Source: Lepidodermella squamata
Taxonomy: Eukaryota; Gastrotricha
Length of the DNA stretch: 64,000 bases
Assembly: GCA_047495785.1 (NCBI GenBank)
Contig: JBLDXI010000004.1
Coordinates: 806,001-870,000 of the forward strand
Direction of reading: 5' to 3'
Shown here in pieces: positions 1 to 10,967 of this stretch. Position numbers and translations under genes: made by a program. The notes under the pieces are model-generated. The model ran no database searches and was not told where the DNA came from. It saw only the letters and a list, made by a program, of their open reading frames with translations. Positions within the stretch are counted from its first letter, which is position 1, and each line of letters opens with the position of its first letter.

Positions 1-649
1 ACCAAAATATGCATAGCTTTCCATCTTTTTCTAAACGCTGAGCGTCACTTTGTGCTAAATCGCACAAAAACCTCATAAAAACGAGGCTTTTGAAGGCGTT
101 ATTTCAAAATCTAACATGGTAACGCCTCAATTTTTTTGCGCTAACCGAAAGAGCAAGACGAAAAACGTAAGTTACATGGAGAAAAGCGTGGCCTTACCGG
201 CGTCGTTGTGAAACTGTTTGCGACCAAAAGCGGTTAACTCCAGAGCAAGTGTCTACATTGGGCTCTATAATTTCATATCCATAAAAGATATGGCGTGATC
301 TATAGACATCCTTGTTTGGCTAGCTCAGTTGTGACTAAAACACGTAAAGACTAATTCTTTAATAGGGTTTTGTGAGCGGTAAATCTAGAAATGCGAAAAA
401 GTTGAAATTTTGAAAGTTTCCTTCAAAGGGAAGAAGCTTTAAAACGACGATGGTAAGGCCACGCTTTTCTCCATGTAACTTACGTTTTTCGTCTTGCTCT
501 TTCGGTTAGCGCAAAAAAATTGAGGCGTTACCATGTTAGATTTTGAAATAACGCCTTCAAAAGCCTCGTTTTTATGAGGTTTTTGTGCGATTTAGCACAA
601 AGTGACGCTCAGCGTTTAGAAAAAGATGGAAAGCTATGCATATTTTGGT
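1..649. repeat. Foldback (long inverted repeat) element
   Basis: The first ~211 bases reappear as a near-perfect reverse complement at about 433-649. The left arm starts ACCAAAATATGCATAGC and the right arm ends GCTATGCATATTTTGGT. The spacer is about 220 bp and has no ORF. This is the structure of a foldback or long-TIR non-autonomous DNA element. The left end coincides with the window edge, so the element may extend further left. Confidence 0.9.
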
Positions 650-1116
650 CTTAAAAGATACGGCGGACAGCCGCCTACAACTAATATAAATAAAATCCTA
701 ATGTAACCGTTACAGATTTTGAAAAAATTGTGCTGAAAAATTAAGAACACAATTTTCTACTGCGGCAAAATTAATTTTTAAATTAATATTAAATGTATTA
801 AATATTTTTTATTTAATTATAAGAAATATAAATATCACAAAAATAATACGGGTAAAAATTGTGGCCCGATTTTTTTGCGTTTTCAATGACCTTCACCAGG
901 GGGGACCTTACTTTTTGTGCGTACTGTATATATAATGTTGATAACTGCTTTATATTTCAAGAAAGTGCGATTTTGCAATATTATTTTCGAGAACAAACTC
1001 GGGCATCTATCTTCTTTCCCATATCATTATGGTGGATATTGTTAATTTTGCTCTCTTACTCGATATTCTGTAATTTCTTTCCGCCTGTAATATTTCACGT
1101 TGGTTTTTTCGGCTAG
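650..1116. other. Intergenic, AT-rich leader of gene A
   Basis: AT-rich sequence between the foldback element and the first ATG of gene A. I see no coding similarity and no recognisable element. The core promoter of gene A should lie here. Confidence 0.4.
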
Positions 1117-3371
1117 ATGAATCTAATAATTCACATCAGCTTGTTGCTCCTTGCTGCAGACGCTCAACGTGTCACACCTTCGTTATGGAGGCGTTGTTTC
1201 TCACTTTTCGATAACGACTTTAACAGCTGTTCAAATGATTGCAGGGAAGTCGAATACCAGGTTATTACAGTCATTCAAATACTTTGAGTTTTAACTTAAT
1301 TATCCTAAAATTTATCCCTTACCAAGTCCGCCATATGGTTCGATAGGTTTACCGATTGCCGTGTTGGGGTGAGTGTGAATATGAAACTATTCCATTTTGC
1401 TGAATTTGTGTTCATTTTGCTGTGTAGAACGCTCGACTTTGCTACAACCGTTTTGAATACAGCTTCAGGTGCATTCCTCACGGATTGCAATGCAACAAAA
1501 CCACCGAGAGCCAGGTTTTAAATGCGTCTCGGTTTTCTTAACTTTTTACAACATCATATCGACTCGCAGGCTGGATTCTTCAATGGACTTCAGACATTTT
1601 CGGGCAATTGGGCGCAATGCTTGGATGCCGTACTACGCTTGCCTGTGAGTTGCGAGCCTTTTACCCATAATCTGTTGACTTAATTGAATATCAATTTTTG
1701 ATTCAGTTGCAGCCATTTGAACGCTGTTTTTCTGGCGGAAGCTTTGTTTCCTATTTTCCTATTTCTCTTGGCTGCCCAGCAAATTTGGTAATTTCACAGT
1801 GCTGACATCTGATTTCAATTAGTACTGATTTCAAGGACGTTATCGGAGATCTACTTCCCTCCGGCAATCTAGAACAATGCGCAAGAGGCTTTGGTAAATT
1901 TTCGGGTATCCTCGCTCACTTCAATTAACCTCAATATTTCCTGCATTTTTGATAGTCCCTCCTGCTGTTATTGATGACCAAAAGCCGCACGTTCGCTGTA
2001 TGGACGAGAGAACTGGCAAGTTTGTAGCTTGCCGCCGCGAAAGCACAGGCTGCTCACCAGACATCCAGATGACTGCGCCACAGCCTTACGCAAACAAAAA
2101 CATGTGCCTTAAAGGGGTGAGTTCTTGCAATACTATTTTCACTGCATTTTCTGTGGTTATTCTGCATTTTTTGCTTTTTTATTAAGAATGCTGTGCTCTG
2201 CCACGAATCATCCGGCGTAACGTGTCGTGCCTTCTGCGAGACAAAATCAGATAGAGTTTGACCGAAATCAACCAGTCATCCTTTTTTATGCTGTGTATTT
2301 TCACAGCTATCGGTCTTCTCGAGTTCCGCAGACTTCGCGACTTGAGGAATGTCAGCGTAGCAGATACACTGTGAGTGACTTCGTTTCTTCCCTTTCCGAT
2401 TCCGATTATCGTATATACCGAAGTAGAAGACAACTTCGTACAGCCTCGTCAAAGGCAGTGAGGATCCTCGGGATATTTTTCGGCCTGAATATTATGACCA
2501 AATGTTTTCCCCGTGATTTTTTTTGGTGTTTCCTTGGCCTACGATACCCCTTATTCCCGCGTACTTGGAATCAAAGGGCAGAGCCTCGGGTTCAACCATT
2601 CGAATAACATGCCAATATGCACTATGGCGCGAGTTGATCTGTGAGTTGTGAATATCTTCACAGCTCGCTCACTTTCAGTGGATGAAGTAGGATCCTCGAG
2701 TTGGGGGGAAGGCAGTGTTCGAAGTAGGATCAGGGAGCTGAGGTGTTTCCTAGCAATCAGCCGTAGAAAACAAATGCCCCCTGTGGTTCTTTCAGCCTTC
2801 CGCTGGCTGGAGTTCCGGAGCTGGGGTGTCGCGGCGCCCTAGCACCCCTGTACTTCGCACACTGGGGTATGTGTGGGTAATTTCAGCCCCGAATTTATCT
2901 AGCGAGGATTATCCTGTAGGGTTTCCTGCCAGCGTTCATTTAGCGAACCTGCGTTTATGATAAATAAATATTGTCATGTAAATTTATGGACAGCGTGCGA
3001 AGAATTTCACTGTTGCAATAACGGATTCAGAAACTTTAACGCAAGATGATGCTAGAAGAGCCTGTTCGAACAACTCAAACTCGCGACTGGCTATGATCGA
3101 AACCGAAGCTGAACGACAAGCAGTTTACTCGGCGATGATAGACGCCTCGATCACCACTGCTTACATTGGCTTGTCAAAAACTAGCGACCAGTGGCTGTGG
3201 GACGACGGTTCAGCCTATGAGGACATGCCGCCCTGGGCGCCTGGTTTCCCGTCAGAGGCAAAGATGAACCGATGTGTTGGGCTGGCAAGCATCCTCGACG
3301 CAGCTGTGCATTTGACGGATGGATCTTGCGCTTCGGCTTCAGCTATGGCATACATTTGCGAAACCTTTTGA
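1117..3371 (+). pseudogene. Gene A: secreted Cys-module/CTLD protein, type I, near-intact with one damaged exon
   Basis: Ten exons are placed by homology to the paralogues: 1117-1260, 1327-1368, 1428-1514, 1570-1644, 1707-1787, 1836-1893, 1956-2116, 2187-2255, 2307-2370, 2994-3371. Exon 1 encodes a signal peptide (MNLIIHISLLLLAADA). Exons 1-9 give five four-Cys modules, such as RCFSLFDNDFNSC and RCMDERTGKFVAC. Exon 10 is a single CTLD with the core AYIGLSKTSDQWLWDDGSAY and the final cysteines NRCVG, DGSC and YICE. Exon 9 is 64 bp where intact type I copies have 63 or 69. It reads DFAT and then shifts frame near 2340, so the gene is probably inactivated unless exon 9 is skipped (it starts in phase 0). 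The last intron carries a MITE. Otherwise it would encode about 385 aa. Role unknown; extracellular. Confidence 0.75.
2713..2864. mobile_element. hAT-type MITE (CAGNGTGCGAAGTA family)
   Basis: The ends are CAGTGTTCGAAGTAGG and CTGTACTTCGCACACTG, inverted copies of each other. Related copies lie at 8843-8978, 17673-17808 and 24776-24900. No clear target duplication survives here. It sits in the last intron of gene A. Confidence 0.75.
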
Positions 3372-3718
3372 TTTTTTTGAATATTTCCGTCTAATAGTAA
3401 ACGAATTAGCTGAAATGGATAGCTATTTAAATATTGCTTGTGTTGCGATTTTTCCTCTGCTAATTTATTTTTCGTGAGAAAATTATGTGTTTGCCCAGCA
3501 AAATCGATTTGCTGAAAATTAGCATGAATTAGTTTATTACGTTTATCTATTTGTAAAATATATTTGACATCCATCCATCCATCATATATTTGACATTTTT
3601 CCGCCAAAATCAATGGCTATGCTTACTTGAGTAGATAAGTTCTTTCCGTGAAAGATTTCTCGGCAATGAATTATTTTTCTAAGTTCACAAATTGTTCATG
3701 TTCAAATTTTTAGGATAT
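3372..3718. other. Intergenic A-B, AT-rich
   Basis: 347 bp between the stop of gene A and the ATG of gene B. It has no coding similarity, only a short TCCATCCATCCATCA run near 3570. It presumably holds the 3' end of A and the promoter of B. Confidence 0.4.
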
Positions 3719-5742
3719 ATGAATCTGCTTATTCGCGTTAGCCTGTGGCTCCTCGTCGTAGACGCTGGTAGTAAGCCGCCAATAAAAAGATGGTGGCGCT
3801 GCTTTTCCGCTCTGAATAGTAAATTCAACGGCTGTCAATACGAATGCAACCAATTCGAGTATAAGGTTATCATTGTCGTTACTTATGCTAATTTGTGACA
3901 TCATTCCTGTCTCTAGTCCGTCGTTCCGTATATATTTCACGAACATTGCGTTGAAGGGGTGTGTTTGAAAATATTCCGGCTACAGTAGCCAATCTATGTT
4001 TTTTTGCTATGAAGAACGTTAAACTCTGCTACGACCATGTGGAATTCAGTTATCGATGCATTGAAGGTGCATGGCAGTGCAAGAAAACCAACGAAATCCA
4101 GGTTTGTGCTCAACAGAAGAAGATGCGTCAGGCTTCCTGCTTGCTTTCTGTAGCCTTTCCATTTTATTATCAATTTACAGGCTGGATTCTACAACATAGG
4201 AACCTTTGGACGCAATTATGCAAACTGTATGACTGCCTCTACAAAATCGCCCGTAAGTAGAACAAATTATAACTAGGTTTATTAGTATTGAAATTTCTGA
4301 TAATAAATAAATTAACTAGTCTCAAATAATAGTTTCAAAAATCTTCACTTTTCAACTAATTAAAAAAATTCAAAGTTATTTTCCAACGACAATTGGTAAG
4401 AAAATTGAAATTAATGAAATTGAATTGCATTTACTTCTACTCGAGAAAAAAGTGGCTTTCGATTTCAGTTGAAGCCATTTGAACGGTGCTTATCTGGCGG
4501 CAAATTTGTATCCTGTTTTCCTCTTTCCCTCGGCTGTCCAGCCCATTTGGTGAGTCGAACAGCCAAGTCCGAACTGCTTTCACCTTTTTTTTTAAAGGAC
4601 GTTAACGACGATCTACCTACCTACAACAATCTAGAATCATGCTTGAGGTAGTTTTGGAAGTCGGAAAAACCTTTTCACCTATGCGCCTATTTGAACTTCT
4701 TTACCATGTGGCTTTTAATGATAATGTTACAGTGCCACAAGCTGTTATCGATGACCAAAAGCCGCACGTACGCTGAGTGGACAAGAAGGCGGGTGATTTC
4801 GTGGGGTGCCGCCTCAAAAGCACAGGCTGCTCTCCAGATACCAAGATGTACGCGCCGCGACCTTTTGCAAATAAGAAAATGTGTCTGAAAGGGTGACTAC
4901 ACAAAAACAGTTATAAACCACAATAAGATACTTCTGATTTGCCAATGAATTTCAACGCACAATTTTTTATGTAAATGTGTGTTTAGAATTCTGTGAAATG
5001 CAACACCTCATCCGGCGCAACTTGAGGTTCTTTTTGCCAGAACGACTCAGATATAGTTTGGTTTCAAATAATGTATTTCCAACTTTTTATGCCGAGATTT
5101 AAACAGAACTTCGTCTTTTCGGGTTCGAGAGACTTCGCGACTAATTATCAGCAGTGCCGACTTGGTGGAAACATTGTGAGCGACTTTGCTTCTTCCTATT
5201 CTGAATTTGACAAAATCATGAATGAATAATAATGTCTGTGGTTTAAGCCGTAAATCAAATCAAATCCAAAGCTCGGGCTAAATTATGCTCATCAAACACA
5301 CATTTTATATAACTGTAATGATGTTTACACGAACTTATGATTGTCATTTTGCTAGCAACGTACGAAGACTTTCACTGTTGTATTGAATGGCGAAGGATTA
5401 ACGCAAGATGATGCCATGAAGGCATGTTCGAAAAAGCCTAACTCAAGACTGGCGGTAATCGAAACCGAAGCTGAGCGACGAGCTTTTAATGCCGCGATGC
5501 ATGAAGCCCCGACCTCCTTCGCAATGATTGGCTTGTCGAAAATTGACGACCAGTGGTTGTGGGATGACAGTTCAGTTTCAGCCTATGTGGGCATGCCACC
5601 CTGGGCGCCAGACTACCCGTCAAAGGCCAAGTTGAACAAATGTGTTGGGGTGGCGGGCCTTGTCATAGGAGAATTGTATTTGATTTCCCCAAACAGGATA
5701 ACCGGGACTTCGCGAACGCGAGTGACTGCAATAAAGGCGTAA
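3719..5742 (+). pseudogene. Gene B: type I Cys-module/CTLD pseudogene with two in-frame TGA and a lost C-terminus
   Basis: Exons by homology: 3719-3865, 3917-3958, 4015-4101, 4181-4252, 4469-4549, ~4598-4647, 4733-~4892, 4987-5055, 5107-5175, 5356-~5691. The product begins with a signal peptide (MNLLIRVSLWLLVVDA), followed by five four-Cys modules and a CTLD. Lesions: exon 6 ends in an altered donor or TAG context, 4774-4776 is TGA where paralogues have Cys (HVRC), and 5023-5025 is TGA where paralogues have Cys (TCRAFC). The CTLD breaks off after NKCVGVAGLVIGELYL, losing its last two cysteines. It runs directly into an exon 2-like sequence of a type II gene (5697-5738). This makes it a decayed, recombined copy. 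The chimeric junction belongs equally to the gene C fragment. Confidence 0.8.
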
Positions 5743-5922
5743 GATTTAATTACACATGATCACTGATGATTCCTTACAACGATTTTTGGCAACAGAGCGT
5801 TGTTATGTGCTACAAATTCGAGGTTCTTACTCCGTGGTGCGTGCCTGGAAACATCGGATGCGACGAGGTGAACGAAACGACGGTAAGTTGTTTGAACATT
5901 TTTCTGCGGAATCAGAGACTTT

Positions 5923-6310
5923 GATTTGATTTGATTTGATTTCGGCCATTTTTCGTTGATTTGATTTGCAAATGATTCAGCCCCCTTGATTTACGCTGAT
6001 TTAGAGTATTCAAAACTCTTGGGATTCCCCCTTTTACCTATCATGAGAACTTGCATTTGAGTCGAAACACCTCTTTTCGTTTAAAGGATTGCTAAAACTG
6101 GAGCCATTCTACTCCTTTTGAAGTTACCCTGCCAAAGTCAACCTTAAAATGTGAAACAATTCTCCGAAATTTACCGTAATAATCAAGGTTTTCTATGCGG
6201 AAGATTTGATTTCATTTGATTTAGACTGGTCGAATGATGTGATTTGATTGTTTTACAATGGATTTTTCGTGGATTTTATTTGAAATGATTGATTTAACAA
6301 GACCCGTGAT
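5923..6310. repeat. TTTGATT-rich low-complexity stretch
   Basis: Repeated TTTGATTTGATT words, densest at 5923-5945 and recurring at about 6205-6300. They fill the place where exons 4-9 of gene C should be. No coding potential seen. Confidence 0.6.
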
Positions 6311-7040
6311 TCGTCACCGTGATTACAGTGAGTGATTCGTCGTGAGTTGAGGAGTCCATCGAAGTCCCATCGAAGTCCCATAGTCATAGCACTCCCAACT
6401 GAGAAGCAGTTAATTCCCTAAGAGTCGGGTCCACCTTAACAAAATGACTGTAACACCAGGAAAAAAATCACCCTAATAGGGGTGATGGGTGAAAAAAAAT
6501 TAGCTTGTGAAATCATCCGAGGGCCTTAATGAGGTGTGAGTATCCTTATTTCCCATTTTTCATAATTTATCGGAATTCATGCTCAAAAAGTGAAAGTCAT
6601 TCCATGATCATGATTTAATTGTGTATTAATTACGAAATTTGACGATTTTCATTGCAAATCTTGAGATGGTTGCTATTTGAAATGTTGCCACGTAACATAA
6701 TATGGCGCTCACTCATGTCTAACGCATCCCATTTTCACTTGATCAGTGGTACATTTTTATTTTAGTTCATTTTGCCTACAATATGAAATCCTATTGCTAT
6801 CGATTCAATTTGATTTACTATTCGATTTTTCAGTGGGAAAGTGTGCTCAAAACGTCCAACATTTTGGGTCCAAGCAATAAAATAGCACACAATGTACAGT
6901 ATTTTTCTCAAAATTTCTTTAAACATGAACTCGGCTCTCAACTGCAATTTCAGCCGGCCTTCAGTCGAATAAAATTGGATGCGAGCAAAGGGAGCTTTAG
7001 CTAACGCTCTTTTTAAAGATTTTTACTGCTGGAAGAGTGA
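6311..7040. other. Intergenic/pseudogene-internal sequence, nothing recognised
   Basis: 730 bp of AT-rich DNA inside the decayed body of gene C. It has short open frames on both strands, none resembling the family. There is a small direct repeat (GTCCCATCGAAGTCCCAT) near 6364. Confidence 0.4.
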
Positions 7041-7175
7041 CTAAAAATGAACCAAATTTTCGCAATATTCAAGTTTTATGAAAACCATCAGGCGACCCCA
7101 GCGACCCTCGGCTGACTCGGCGACCAACGAAAAAAGGGCCCTCGACCCCCAGTTTGAGAAGCCGGCGCGACCCCG
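7041..7175. mobile_element. Degenerate hAT MITE (GCGACCCC family)
   Basis: It shares AAAAATGAACCAAAT, TTTATGAAAACCATCAGG, the CGACCCC runs and CAGTTTGAGAA with the MITEs at 8660-8817 and 17550-17647. The expected CAGGG end is lost, so it is a fragment. Confidence 0.6.
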
Positions 7176-7334
7176 TTTAGCGGCGATGGAGCTTGGCGGT
7201 CTTTGGCGACGGTCTTTAGCGGACGCCGTTCTCCCGTGACCTCGCGGCGGCCCGGCAGCGATGATACCGGGCGCATCAGCATCGACAGCCTCGTTAGTGG
7301 CAGCGGCAGATTTCGCGCGGCGAGTACCAGCCAT
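7176..7334 (-). other. GC-rich minus-strand open frame, unassigned
   Basis: A GC-rich island in otherwise AT-rich DNA. The minus strand opens with MAGTRRAKSAAATNEAVDAD and continues rich in Ala, Gly and Arg until it enters the hAT remnant. I do not recognise it. It could be the start of a gene or transposase truncated by the MITE, or non-coding GC-rich DNA. Confidence 0.25.
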
Positions 7335-7605
7335 GATTTTGAAACATGATATTTAAACATTTCCAAAACTCAAAACTTGTAATCGAGTTTTTCGCGTGCG
7401 TTCGTGTCGATAAATATGCAACACGGCGTGGCGTGCTCTATTTGTAGCATGAGCAGCAACATGACACAGATTAATTAGTGCGCGCATTGGTTTTCATGCA
7501 TTAGTCGCATCAGAGGCTTTTACACTGGCTTTATTCCCAAACAACTTCAACGCGTTGAAGGTTCAAACCTCATTACAGTCAGCTCTCGCCATAGCGTACT
7601 TCATG

Positions 7606-7790
7606 GCTGTACACTTTCCGCCATCGTACACATTTTTCCACGGTCAATGCGAGATTGTATAGGAGTATGCATACTTTCCTCTCGCTGCTGTACACTTTCA
7701 GCTGGGTACACAATTCGCCTGCGTACACCTTTTCCGGCGGTCCCGCCTACACATAAACTGTAGAAAACTCTCCCGCAAGTGTACACTTTC
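7606..7790. repeat. Irregular GTACAC-containing repeats
   Basis: GTACACTTTC or close variants (GTACACATTT, GTACACAATTC, GTACACCTTTT) occur six times in ~185 bp, at about 7608, 7627, 7690, 7705, 7724 and 7779. No known element is recognised. The stretch lies just upstream of the CTLD1 exon of gene C. Confidence 0.5.
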
Positions 7791-8395
7791 GTCCAAAAGA
7801 GCGGAGAAAGTCTGGTCCGCGCATTTATATATGACTCTCAAAAAGCGCGCCTTAGCAATTATGTAACATTATTTTCATCGCAGAAAGGATTTTTTCGATG
7901 TGTGGCAAACGTTGATGGTGCAGTTCGATGCGTGTCTAACGTAACGGGTTGCGATGCTGTCAAGGAGCTGAGAATCCCAGTCGATGTCGTTTACCCGAAT
8001 ACGACCAGTTGCAGGAAAGCCGCTAAGAGGTACTTCAGGATAGGTCCAGCTTTGACCTGGGAACAAGTGACAGCGCGTTTCGAACCTGTGTTCGCGTTTC
8101 GAACAGTTTAGCGACTGTGAGATCAAGTGAAGAGCTCGAGCGATTCCTCAACGTTCTCTATGGTGATAAAGGTTCTTGGGTTGGCTTGACTCGAGAGAAT
8201 GGCGTTTTGAAGTGGATAGATGGCTCTGATTACACTGGTATGCCGAAATTGGATTACTATGATGGATACAGGGATGGCTGCTATAAAATACGTACAAGAA
8301 TAATCGATGAAAACCCTGACTATTCAGTCGGATATTTCCGCTGTGATCAGCCATCACGTTCGGCGATTCTCGAAACATTCAGACCCGAGGAGAAG

Positions 8396-8659
8396 GTAAG
8401 TGCACCTGAGTTGTTGTGAGGCAGCATCATTTTGAGCTGGTGCCAATTTTAAGTAATCACCTCGGGGACGAAACTAGGAAGCATTTCATTTTATTTTCGA
8501 CGACAATCCCACCTCTTGGTAGACTTTTATTACTATCAACGTCCTCTCGGTATCTCGAACGGATTTGTACGATACTTACTTTAATAGAAAGGGGTTAAAC
8601 CAGTGTACGACTTCCAAGACTTCCAGGGCATGCTAGTGTGGTTGCTAGCTGGATTATCC
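8396..8659. other. Intronic sequence of gene C between CTLD1 and CTLD2, left part
   Basis: Starts with the donor GTAAGTGC after the CTLD1 exon. No gene or element is seen before the MITE cluster that starts at 8660. Confidence 0.4.
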
Positions 8660-8817
8660 CAGGGCTTCTCAACGCCAAACCCTTGACGACCCAAAAATAT
8701 AAAATTCTTACCAGGCTGCGACCCCTAGAAGAATTTTCTAGAAGAGGTTTATGAAAATCATCAGGCGACCCCCGCGACCCCCGGCTGAGTCGGCGACCCC
8801 CAGTTTGAGAAACCCTG
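8660..8817. mobile_element. hAT MITE (GCGACCCC family), 158 bp
   Basis: The termini CAGGGCTTCTCAA and TTTGAGAAACCCTG are inverted copies. Flanks are GATTATCC on the left and GGTTATGC on the right; the right flank reads GGTTATCC in the second segmental copy. That is an imperfect 8-bp target duplication, as expected for hAT. It lies in the last intron of gene C. The left breakpoint of the 3.55 kb duplication falls inside it. Confidence 0.8.
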
Positions 8818-8842
8818 GGTTATGCCCAAACTCGTCCAGGCC

Positions 8843-8978
8843 AATTGTGCGAAGTAGGATCCGGGAGCTTGTTTTCTATCACCGAGCCGAAAAAAACCAA
8901 AGGGTCTCTCGTGTGGTTTTTCAGCCTTCCTCTTGCTGAAGTCCCGGACACCCCAGCAACCCTGTACTTTGTACCCTG
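8843..8978. mobile_element. hAT-type MITE (CAGNGTGCGAAGTA family)
   Basis: Left end ATTGTGCGAAGTAGGATCC, right end CTGTACTTTGTACCCTG. It is the same family as 24776-24900 and about the same length. The flanks suggest only a weak target duplication (CCAGA). Confidence 0.7.
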
Positions 8979-9587
8979 ACCAGACAAGACAACGAAATGA
9001 GAAATCTAATCTCAGGGGTTTTGAACCGTGTATTAAGGGAACATCTTTTACATTTTCTTCCTTCGCCAGTCGAATTTTGGCAAAATCAGGAAAAAATATT
9101 TCTTAGCAGCGCCGGGATCCATGATCGTACCCTGGAAATCCTTGAAAACATTGATCTAGTTTCCACGAGGGCGTCTAAATTTAATTTGATGTAGGGTCCG
9201 AATGCATTCAAGGTTGTGTCAAACTTCGAAGTGCCGAATTTCACACAAGACAGAGCGAGAAAGAGGTGTTTACGCGTTGCACCAGACGGGCGATTGGCAA
9301 TCATTGCTGACGAGGCAGATCGTCAAGCTGTATACACGTCGATGGTGAGTGAGAATGTTAAAAAAACCTACGTCGGTTTGAGGAAAACAAACGGCCAGTG
9401 GTTGTGGGGCGATGGTACCCCGTATGCTGGCATTCCACCATGGGGCTCGGGCAAGCCGGATGGTGCCAAGTTGGGCTATTGTGTTGGCCTGGCGGCTATC
9501 GAATCAGGCTCATTGGTGTTGACGGACGGCTCTTGCGATGAGCCATCTGCCGAGGCAGCAGTCTGCGAGTCGAATATGATTCCCTAG

Positions 9588-10967
9588 TGACCACAGTGAC
9601 GCCTGGTGAAAACAAGAAATGAAAAGTAGCCGCTAATGTGTGACAGATGAGACTTGAGCTTATGTTTGCGACTGGTATGCCTGGTGCCTGGCTACGCCAA
9701 TAAAGAAATGTAAAGAGCTTATTGCGTTGAAATTGTATTTTCGTCTGATATTAAAATCTCTCAGAGAGCGAAGTGCCGCATGGGATGTTAGAAATCATGT
9801 TGTCGAATCTGCGCGAATGATGAAATCCCGAAGAATTTTCGATTTCACGGAACAAAATTCGCAAGTTATGACTCTTTTCAAGGATAACGATTCTCTTCCA
9901 TTGTTGCTCTCCACCAGTTCTGCTCAGGTTTTCGCATATTCACAAGCTTCAAAAACATACCTAATTTTTTTATTCACATACTTTTTTTGCGGAAAGAGAG
10001 CGGAGACAGGGAGAAAATAAGTTTTAAAGATTTGGTTGCTTTTGCTGTTGAACTTAACCGACTTCATAACTGAGCACCATCAGCTTTATTGTGATGAATT
10101 TGAGATGAATCGTATTTGCCTTCACATTTTCTTGGCAAGACTCATCGAACAATTTTTTATGGTTGTAATCGGAGCAGGGGATATTTTCAAGGTGCGGTAT
10201 ATTAATGATCCATCACAAATTTCCCAGAAAAAGGCTAAATAGTGCCAACGCCGCTGTTGTTTTATTTTTTATTGGACCGAAATATGATGAAGGGAGGATA
10301 AGCAAAGCTTATTTTTGTGTAAATTCAAGTAATATACGATCGGACCACGTTATCAGCCATAAATCAGTAATACTGGACGAATATTTGAAAATGAATGGTC
10401 TGGACCCTGACCACAGCCTCTCCCACTTCGCCCTTCCTGCCTTTATTGGGGTAACACTTATAATTTATAATATTATGCCCAGCCCAAGTTGAGCAACAGA
10501 CTTATGGGGTGGTTATTAAGATTTTGTTATTTTTTTACTCGCGCTCCGAGTGACGGGGTAGTAGTTAGAGGTGCGGTATATTTATGATAAAACGGAAAGT
10601 TTTGTAGGGTTGTATTCGGGGTGGGGGATATTATCGAGGTGCGGTATATTTTCGAGAAATGCGGTAAATTCGCTCCATCAACCCATCTTTCGGTCCGCAT
10701 AAGTCAGCCACATGAACGTTGAAAAAATAATTCAGAAATCAGGAAAAAGCGTTGGTAATTGCCATTTTAACAAGCTAATCCCAAGTCCCCACCGTTGCGT
10801 GTTATGTGTTATGCGCTGTTTTATCTCTCGCACTTTTTTAACCCTGATATTTTATTTCCAATATTACGTGTTCTCCATCAAAATGTTATCACCGTAGAAG
10901 ACTCTAGGACTTAATTTCTTCCTTACAAGGGCGACTATTCAATACACTCTCTATCGGAGCGGTATTT
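9588..10967. other. Intergenic between converging genes C and D (copy 1)
   Basis: Holds the AATAAA of gene C (9699-9704). A ~45 bp direct repeat occurs twice, around 10160-10210 and 10610-10660, sharing GGGGATATT and AGGTGCGGTATATT. The longest open frames (about 97 aa) look like chance ORFs. Confidence 0.5.
9699..9704 (+). terminator. Polyadenylation signal, gene C
   Basis: AATAAA 112 bp after the stop codon of the CTLD2 exon. An equivalent signal sits at the same relative place after gene L. Confidence 0.6.

Larger units (their letters stand above)
5697..9587 (+). pseudogene. Gene C: fragmentary type II (tandem CTLD) pseudogene
   Basis: Recognised parts are exon 2 (5697-5738, DNRDFANASDCNKG), exon 3 (5796-5882, VVMCYKFEVLTPWC), exon 10 (7884-8395, sixth module plus CTLD1) and exon 11 (9195-9587, CTLD2 ending AVCESNMIP). 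Exon 1 and exons 4-9 are missing; 5883-7883 is repeats. Its closest relative is gene L, which has the same exon 2/3 wording and the same NFEVPNFTQ and AVCESNMIP strings. Exon 10 is 512 bp, not a multiple of three. A frame change near 8085 lies between two copies of GCGTTTCGAAC, which suggests a small slippage insertion. The CTLD2 exon alone is open. A polyadenylation signal follows at 9699-9704. Part of this gene lies in the duplicated segment. Confidence 0.75.

Noticed and set aside
4774-5025. Two TGA codons at conserved Cys positions in gene B, suggesting TGA could be read as Cys or selenocysteine
   Set aside because: Other family members end at normal TGA or TAG/TAA stops, and TAA nonsense codons occur in K, L and P. 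B also has splice and truncation damage, so ordinary pseudogene decay is simpler.
9727-10492. Open frames of 95-97 aa downstream of gene C, also present in the second copy
   Set aside because: Conservation between copies only reflects the recent duplication. Composition is AT-rich and no domain or splice pattern is evident.
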